Below, piece after piece: positions 59,737-64,000 of a DNA stretch of 64,000 nucleotides. The notes under the pieces are model-generated. The model was not told the origin of the DNA and searched no databases. It saw only the letters and a program-made list of their open reading frames with translations. Source of the stretch: Thiomicrorhabdus sp965603495 (GTDB taxonomy: Bacteria; Pseudomonadota; Gammaproteobacteria; Thiomicrospirales; Thiomicrospiraceae); assembly GCA_965603495.1 (NCBI GenBank), contig CBFDDF010000005.1, positions 1 to 64,000 on the forward strand. Direction: 5' to 3'. Every line of letters starts with the position of its first letter. Position 1 is the stretch's first letter. A program made the translations under genes and the position numbers.

Positions 59737-61347
59737 ATGGGTGCACCTTTCGATTTAAATGCATTAAGTGGTATTAATGCAGCTTCAAGCGGCCTGGCCG
59801 TTATTTCCAATAACTTGGCTAACGCACAATCGACAGGCTTTAAAAGCTCTCGTGCAGAGTTTGCCGATATGTTTTCTGGGGCGCAATCATCGCCAGGTAA
59901 TGGGGTAAGGGTTGAGAATATCACTCAAGATTTTACCCAAGGAACCCTCACTGGAACAGGTCGAGAGTTGGATATGGCTATTGATGGTGAGGGTCTATTC
60001 GTTTTAGAGGATCCAACTGGTAAATACCCTGCATTATATACCCGTAACGGCTCATTTAAATTAGACAAAGATGGCATGCTGGTGAATCAGAGTGGTTTTC
60101 CTGTACAAGGTTACTTGCGTAATGAGGCGGCGCATTTAGCGGATCCGAGTATTACTGATCCAATCTTTGAAACGACTCTGAGTTCGATTGATTTGGATGA
60201 TGCCAATAAGGATCCGCGGGCGACGACAGAGATGAACTTTGACCTCAATGTCGATGGTCAAGAAGATAACAATATCAATTTGGATAATGTTTCTGTTGGT
60301 TTGAACTCCACAGGTCTTTTAAGCTTGGCGGACGCCGATAATAATAATATGTTGAAATTAGCGCATCCAGCTGGAACCGATACTGGTTTGGCCACGGGAA
60401 TTCCTTCGGTTGGAGATACTCCAACGGATGATACACCTTACACGGGATTTCCTGACTTCTCGACCAATAAGATCGTCTTTGATTCTTTAGGCGGTGAACA
60501 CCGCTTAACAGGTAGCTTCTATAAACGAACCGTGGTAGCGGAAGGGATCGATCCTGCCTTTAATGCTGGAGAGAAATATACCAGTTGGCTTGCGCAGTAC
60601 ACCATGGAAGACTTCGATGACAAGACTAATGCTTGGATTCCAAGTGGTTTCTATGATAGTAATACGGCGAGTCCAGCAGTAAGCCCTTCTGATCCAGAGG
60701 TGGGTGATGCTTCTGCTAAACTCTATGAGTTACGTTTCGATACGGATGGTAATTTAGCAGGCGTGTATGAGCCAGCCAGTGCCAATCAGCCAACCAGTGC
60801 GGATATAGGTCAATCGTTGAGTGTGACAGGTGCTTGGGTTAGTACAGGAACGACTCAGCCTAATATGGATTGGACGGTAACAGATCCATTGACCGGCGCG
60901 GCTGATCCGGTTTCTATCGATATTGATTTTGCGCCTATGACAAGTTTTGCCGGCTCTTATGATATTCGAGGCGTTTCGCAAAATGGTTTTAGTATCGGGG
61001 ATTTGGTCGGTTTAACAACCTCTAAGAATGGGATTATAGAAGCTCGCTATTCCAACGGACGTTCAGTTGAAATTGCTCAGTTGGCGATGGCTAATTTTAA
61101 TGACAAAGACAAAATGCAAAAGTTAGGTGGGCAAACTTATGCGGAGTCATTTGAGTCAGGTACTGCGCAAATCGGTAGACCCAGTGAAAATGGTATGGGG
61201 GCAATATTAGCGGGCTCTTTAGAGTATTCCAATGTGGATGTTGCGGGTGAGTTGGTGAATATGATTCAGACCCAGCGTACTTACCAGGCGAGTGCTCAAG
61301 TTATTTCAACTTCACAGCAGTTAACGCAAACCATTTTACAGCTTTAA
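59737..61347 (+). CDS. flgE: Flagellar hook protein FlgE
   Basis: A 536-residue hook protein. The rod/hook N-terminal motif (SGINAASSGLAVISNNLANAQSTGFK), the central TGREL-DMAIDGEGLF segment and the C-terminal EYSNVDVAGELVNMIQTQRTYQASAQVISTSQQLTQTILQL are family marks; the middle is a long, variable surface part, making it larger than the 403-residue Salmonella protein. It forms the flexible hook. Ends at a strong terminator, so flgBCDE is one unit. Confidence 0.96.
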   Translation: MGAPFDLNALSGINAASSGLAVISNNLANAQSTGFKSSRAEFADMFSGAQSSPGNGVRVENITQDFTQGTLTGTGRELDMAIDGEGLFVLEDPTGKYPALYTRNGSFKLDKDGMLVNQSGFPVQGYLRNEAAHLADPSITDPIFETTLSSIDLDDANKDPRATTEMNFDLNVDGQEDNNINLDNVSVGLNSTGLLSLADADNNNMLKLAHPAGTDTGLATGIPSVGDTPTDDTPYTGFPDFSTNKIVFDSLGGEHRLTGSFYKRTVVAEGIDPAFNAGEKYTSWLAQYTMEDFDDKTNAWIPSGFYDSNTASPAVSPSDPEVGDASAKLYELRFDTDGNLAGVYEPASANQPTSADIGQSLSVTGAWVSTGTTQPNMDWTVTDPLTGAADPVSIDIDFAPMTSFAGSYDIRGVSQNGFSIGDLVGLTTSKNGIIEARYSNGRSVEIAQLAMANFNDKDKMQKLGGQTYAESFESGTAQIGRPSENGMGAILAGSLEYSNVDVAGELVNMIQTQRTYQASAQVISTSQQLTQTILQL

Positions 61348-61385
61348 CTTACGCTTTTAATTTCACAATTAGTTTTTCTGGTCTT

Positions 61386-61412
61386 GCCGGCAATTTCGTT
61401 GCCGGCTTTTTT
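61386..61412 (+). terminator. Intrinsic terminator after flgE
   Basis: Eight-pair stem GCCGGCAA/TTGCCGGC with a five-base loop and T6 run. Confidence 0.93.
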
Positions 61413-61677
61413 GCCACCTGGCAAACCCCTCCTGTATAAGTTTATCGGCTGCTTTCTGAAATCTTTAATTAAAAATGTTTATTAAGTTGGCATGCTCTCT
61501 GCTGTATCTTCATTGAAAATAAAAGGCATGTCAAAATGCTAACACACAAGGGAAACTCATTCGGGCATTAGACCCAATCAAATAAAGAGTTTCGAACCTG
61601 GGGGCGCGTTAGTAACGTTTAACGCTTTCCCATTTTTTTTTGACTAGACATAGATTGAATTAGCGGAGTAACTGATC
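61413..61677. other. Leader region of flgF
   Basis: Holds the sigma-54 promoter at 61488-61503 and a transcribed leader of about 160 bases. The leader can fold: AAACTC (about 61554) pairs with GAGTTT (about 61588), enclosing a smaller GGG/CCC stem. No known riboswitch was matched. Confidence 0.45.
61488..61503 (+). promoter_or_regulatory. Sigma-54 promoter of the flgFGH operon
   Basis: TGGCATGCTCTCTGCT: good -24 (TGGCAYR) and a -12 of CTGCT with correct spacing. Confidence 0.8.
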
Positions 61678-62421
61678 ATGGATCGTATGCTGTATATTGC
61701 AATGAGTGGTGCCAAAGAGGTCATGCTTTCACAGGCAAATAACTCTAATAATTTGGCGAACGCAAGTACCGATGGCTTTAAGCAAGATTTCAATGTTTTT
61801 AGAGCACAGCATATGCAAGGTCCTGGCTGGGAGTCTCGTGCTTACTCCATGGATGAACGCCCCGCGACTGATTTTTCAGCGGGCGCGATAAAGGTAACAG
61901 GTCGTGGTTTAGATGTCGTCACCAAGGAAGATGGTTTCTTAGGTATTCAAGCCCCTAATGGCGATGAGGCCTTTGTTCGTAGCGCCAGTTTACAGGTTTT
62001 GGAAAACGGGAATTTAGTCGACGTTAAAGGTAATCCGGTCTTAAACGAGACGGGTGTCCAGATTAATGTCCCGCCTTCGAAAAGCATTACGATTGGTGAT
62101 GATGGCACGATTTCAATTGTGCCTGCAGAATCGCCTAGTAATCAATTGGTGGTTTTGGATCGTTTACGGTTGGTTAAACCGAATATACAAGATTTAGAAA
62201 AAGGCCTTGATGGCTTTACCCGCTTGAAAGAGGGTGGGAATCCTGTGGTGCAGGAGAACGTCATGGTCGTGAGTGGCGCTTTGGAAAGCAGTAATGTTAA
62301 TACCGCTACGGCTTTGGTCAATATGATTGAGTTGTCTCGTAAATATGAGATGCAAGTCAAGATGATGTCGACCACCAAAGCTCATGCACAGAAATCAGAT
62401 TCACTGTTGTCGTTAAGATAG
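61678..62421 (+). CDS. flgF: Flagellar proximal rod protein FlgF
   Basis: A 247-residue rod protein, normal length. SGAKEVMLSQANNSNNLANASTDGFKQDF at the N terminus and VSGALESSNVNTATALVNMIELSRKYEMQVKMMSTTKAHAQKSDSLLSL at the C terminus are typical. It joins the proximal rod. Starts the second structural operon. Confidence 0.96.
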   Translation: MDRMLYIAMSGAKEVMLSQANNSNNLANASTDGFKQDFNVFRAQHMQGPGWESRAYSMDERPATDFSAGAIKVTGRGLDVVTKEDGFLGIQAPNGDEAFVRSASLQVLENGNLVDVKGNPVLNETGVQINVPPSKSITIGDDGTISIVPAESPSNQLVVLDRLRLVKPNIQDLEKGLDGFTRLKEGGNPVVQENVMVVSGALESSNVNTATALVNMIELSRKYEMQVKMMSTTKAHAQKSDSLLSLR

Positions 62422-62438
62422 GCTAAGGAGATAGAAAG

Positions 62439-63230
62439 ATGAATAGAGCACTTTATATTGCTAAAACAGGTTTAGAAGCTCAGCAGTTTCGTTTAGCTGC
62501 GATTTCTAACAACTTAGCCAATGCCAATACCTATGCCTATAAAACAGGGCGTGCGGAATTTGATGACTTACTCTACCAAAATGTTCGTCAGCCGGGCGCT
62601 CAAGCGACGCAAGATGAATCGAATACACTACCTTCTGGCTTGCAGCTCGGAACGGGTGTTAAGGCCATTGGTGTACAGAAAATCCATACCCAAGGTAACT
62701 TGATGGTGACCGACAATCAGTTGGATATCGCGATTGAGGGGAAAGGTTTTTTTCAAACCTTGGATCAGGAAGGGAATTTAATGTATACCCGTGATGGTTC
62801 TTTTCAGGTGAATCAAAACGGAGATGTCGTAACTTCCTCGGGCTATTTACTGGAACCCAATATTAACATTCCGCAAGATTCGACGAATATTTCGATTACC
62901 CGAGATGGTGCGGTGTTTGTATCTCAGCCTGGTCAGGTTGCGCAAAATCAAGTGGGTCAGATTGAGTTAACAACCTTCATTAATCCGGCCGGATTGGAGT
63001 CGATAGGACATAACTTCTATCTCGAGACGACGGCCAGTGGTGTTGCTAATGTCAATAATCCGGAAACCGCAGAAGCGGGTTCTTTAACCCAGGGAGCGCT
63101 TGAGTCTTCTAACGTAAATACGGTTGAAGAATTGATTGGAATGATTGAAGCACAGCGAACTTATGAGATGAACTCTAAAGCGATCTCAGCAGCTGATGGC
63201 ATGATGCAGTACTTAAATAACAATACTTAA
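62439..63230 (+). CDS. flgG: Flagellar distal rod protein FlgG
   Basis: A 263-residue rod protein (Salmonella 260). The IAKTGLEAQQFRLAAISNNLANANTYAYK opening, the DLLYQNVRQPGAQ segment and the ESSNVNTVEELIGMIEAQRTYEMNSKAIS end are diagnostic. It builds the distal rod that passes the P and L rings. Seventeen bases after flgF. Confidence 0.97.
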   Translation: MNRALYIAKTGLEAQQFRLAAISNNLANANTYAYKTGRAEFDDLLYQNVRQPGAQATQDESNTLPSGLQLGTGVKAIGVQKIHTQGNLMVTDNQLDIAIEGKGFFQTLDQEGNLMYTRDGSFQVNQNGDVVTSSGYLLEPNINIPQDSTNISITRDGAVFVSQPGQVAQNQVGQIELTTFINPAGLESIGHNFYLETTASGVANVNNPETAEAGSLTQGALESSNVNTVEELIGMIEAQRTYEMNSKAISAADGMMQYLNNNT

Positions 63231-63283
63231 AAAACATAATATCCAGAAAAATACCGTGTAGAGCACGATACAGGGGTTGGAAA

Positions 63284-64000
63284 ATGAAGACTAATTTGAA
63301 AAAAATGCTTAAATTGAGTAGCGCAATCACGCTGTCAGCACTTGTGTTAACGGGGTGTAGTAGTGCGCCAGAGCGCATGCAGAGTATGAGTTATGCGCCC
63401 AGTTATCCCATGAATATTCCGCAACCAGAGCAGCCTAAAAATGGTTCTTTGTATCAGGTGGGTGGCATGACGCTGTTTGATGATTCTAGAGCGCATAGAA
63501 TCGGCGATATTATTACCATTGATCTTTCAGAAAGCATGTCAGCAAATAAGAAAGATGAAGCCAAATACGATAAATCAAATAGCCAAGATTATGGTGTAAC
63601 AACCCCCTTTGGTATTACAACACCGAACAATGTCGTCGGAAATTTCATTAATGGGGTAACCGCTCCTTTGCAGGGTTTATCGGTTGGCTACGGCTCTGAA
63701 GGTTCGTTTTCTGGTAAAAGCAATGTTAAGCAGAATTCAAGTTTAGAAGGTTCCATTGCTGTCACGGTTGTTGAGGTTATCTCGAATGGCAATCTGGTGG
63801 TGAGAGGTGAAAAGTGGATTACGATTCACGATGGCGATGAAGTGGTGCAGTTTGCAGGGATTATTCGACCTGAAGATATTCAGCCAGATAATACGATTTC
63901 ATCCGTTAAGGTCGCAGACGTCCGCTTAGTTTATAAAGATGTGGGTATGTCGGGTGATACTGCAAGATCAGGTATTGGTACACAGTGGTTAAGTAAGTAT
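63284..64000 (+). CDS. flgH: Flagellar L-ring lipoprotein FlgH (partial, runs off right edge)
   Basis: The frame is open from ATG 63284 for 239 codons to the window end. The lipobox LVLTGC (Cys25) and the FlgH core (NGSLYQVGGMTLFDDSRAHRIGDIITIDL, VEVISNGNLVVRGEKWI, QFAGIIRPEDIQPDNTISS, ARLVYKD-like DVRLVYKDVG) are clear. It forms the outer-membrane L ring. A GGGGTTGGAAA ribosome region precedes it. Only about a dozen C-terminal residues should be missing. Confidence 0.94.
   Translation, partial: MKTNLKKMLKLSSAITLSALVLTGCSSAPERMQSMSYAPSYPMNIPQPEQPKNGSLYQVGGMTLFDDSRAHRIGDIITIDLSESMSANKKDEAKYDKSNSQDYGVTTPFGITTPNNVVGNFINGVTAPLQGLSVGYGSEGSFSGKSNVKQNSSLEGSIAVTVVEVISNGNLVVRGEKWITIHDGDEVVQFAGIIRPEDIQPDNTISSVKVADVRLVYKDVGMSGDTARSGIGTQWLSKY

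Noticed and set aside
61554..61620. Likeness of the flgF leader to a c-di-GMP (GEMM) riboswitch
   Set aside because: A few bases around the GGGAAAC stretch resemble the GEMM core, but the conserved GGGACGCAAAGCC part and paired stems are missing.

Overview
The window reads as ordinary chromosome of a gammaproteobacterium, most likely a marine, motile member of the Thiomicrospira/Hydrogenovibrio/Thiomicrorhabdus group. That placement is inferred from gene order, moderate GC, the mutS-pncC-recA-recX-alaS-lysC-csrA-tRNA block, a PomAB-type stator and Vibrio-like flagellar accessory proteins. I see no phage, insertion sequence, CRISPR array or rRNA operon. Almost every gene can be assigned to a family.

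Layout. 1-5.2 kb: a tandem pair of tiny secreted peptides (minus strand), an omega-amidase, a thioredoxin-fold protein, an EamA transporter, DUF1415 and DUF5718 proteins and a cytochrome b561. 5.2-20 kb: cnoX, mutS, pncC, recA, recX, alaS, lysC, a 1005-residue LVIVD-repeat lipoprotein set inside this otherwise conserved block, csrA, tRNA-Ser and two tRNA-Arg. 20-29 kb: a secreted amidohydrolase, trpS, an isoprenylcysteine-type methyltransferase, pcnB-folK-panB-panC, a motAB/pomAB pair and inverted panD. 29-43.5 kb: ppc, ppa and fbp (central carbon metabolism), thiI, an MltF-like transglycosylase, a dihydrolipoamide dehydrogenase-like flavoprotein, rnr-rlmB, and a sugar kinase fused to a Rieske iron-sulfur domain. 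43.5-48.4 kb: an FNR-type regulator, a candidate FNR-driven small RNA, pal and pepN. 48.4-64 kb: flagellar genes: an LpoA-like protein, two uncharacterised envelope proteins, FlgP, a small coiled-coil protein, PilZ, FlgN, FlgM, FlgA, CheV, FlgT, then flgBCDE and flgFGH, with flgH cut by the window edge. Sigma-54-like promoters precede cheV, flgB and flgF.

The most striking signal is not a gene. The 12-base palindrome ACCAGGCCTGGT occurs 14 times exactly, plus one near copy, in 64 kb, where chance predicts about 0.004. Eight exact copies lie between genes or touch a gene end; three of these sit in perfect palindromes of 24-32 bases that could act as two-way terminators. Four copies inside genes are read as Pro-Gly-Leu-Val and two as Gln-Ala-Trp. 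This resembles a genome-wide signal such as an uptake sequence, a protein-binding site or a methylation target.

Other points worth a second look are a perfect FNR box placed at -41.5 from an extended -10 and followed by an intrinsic terminator (a roughly 75-nt RNA beside fnr), the kinase-Rieske fusion, and a strong-ribosome-site leader peptide overlapping the start of pcnB.
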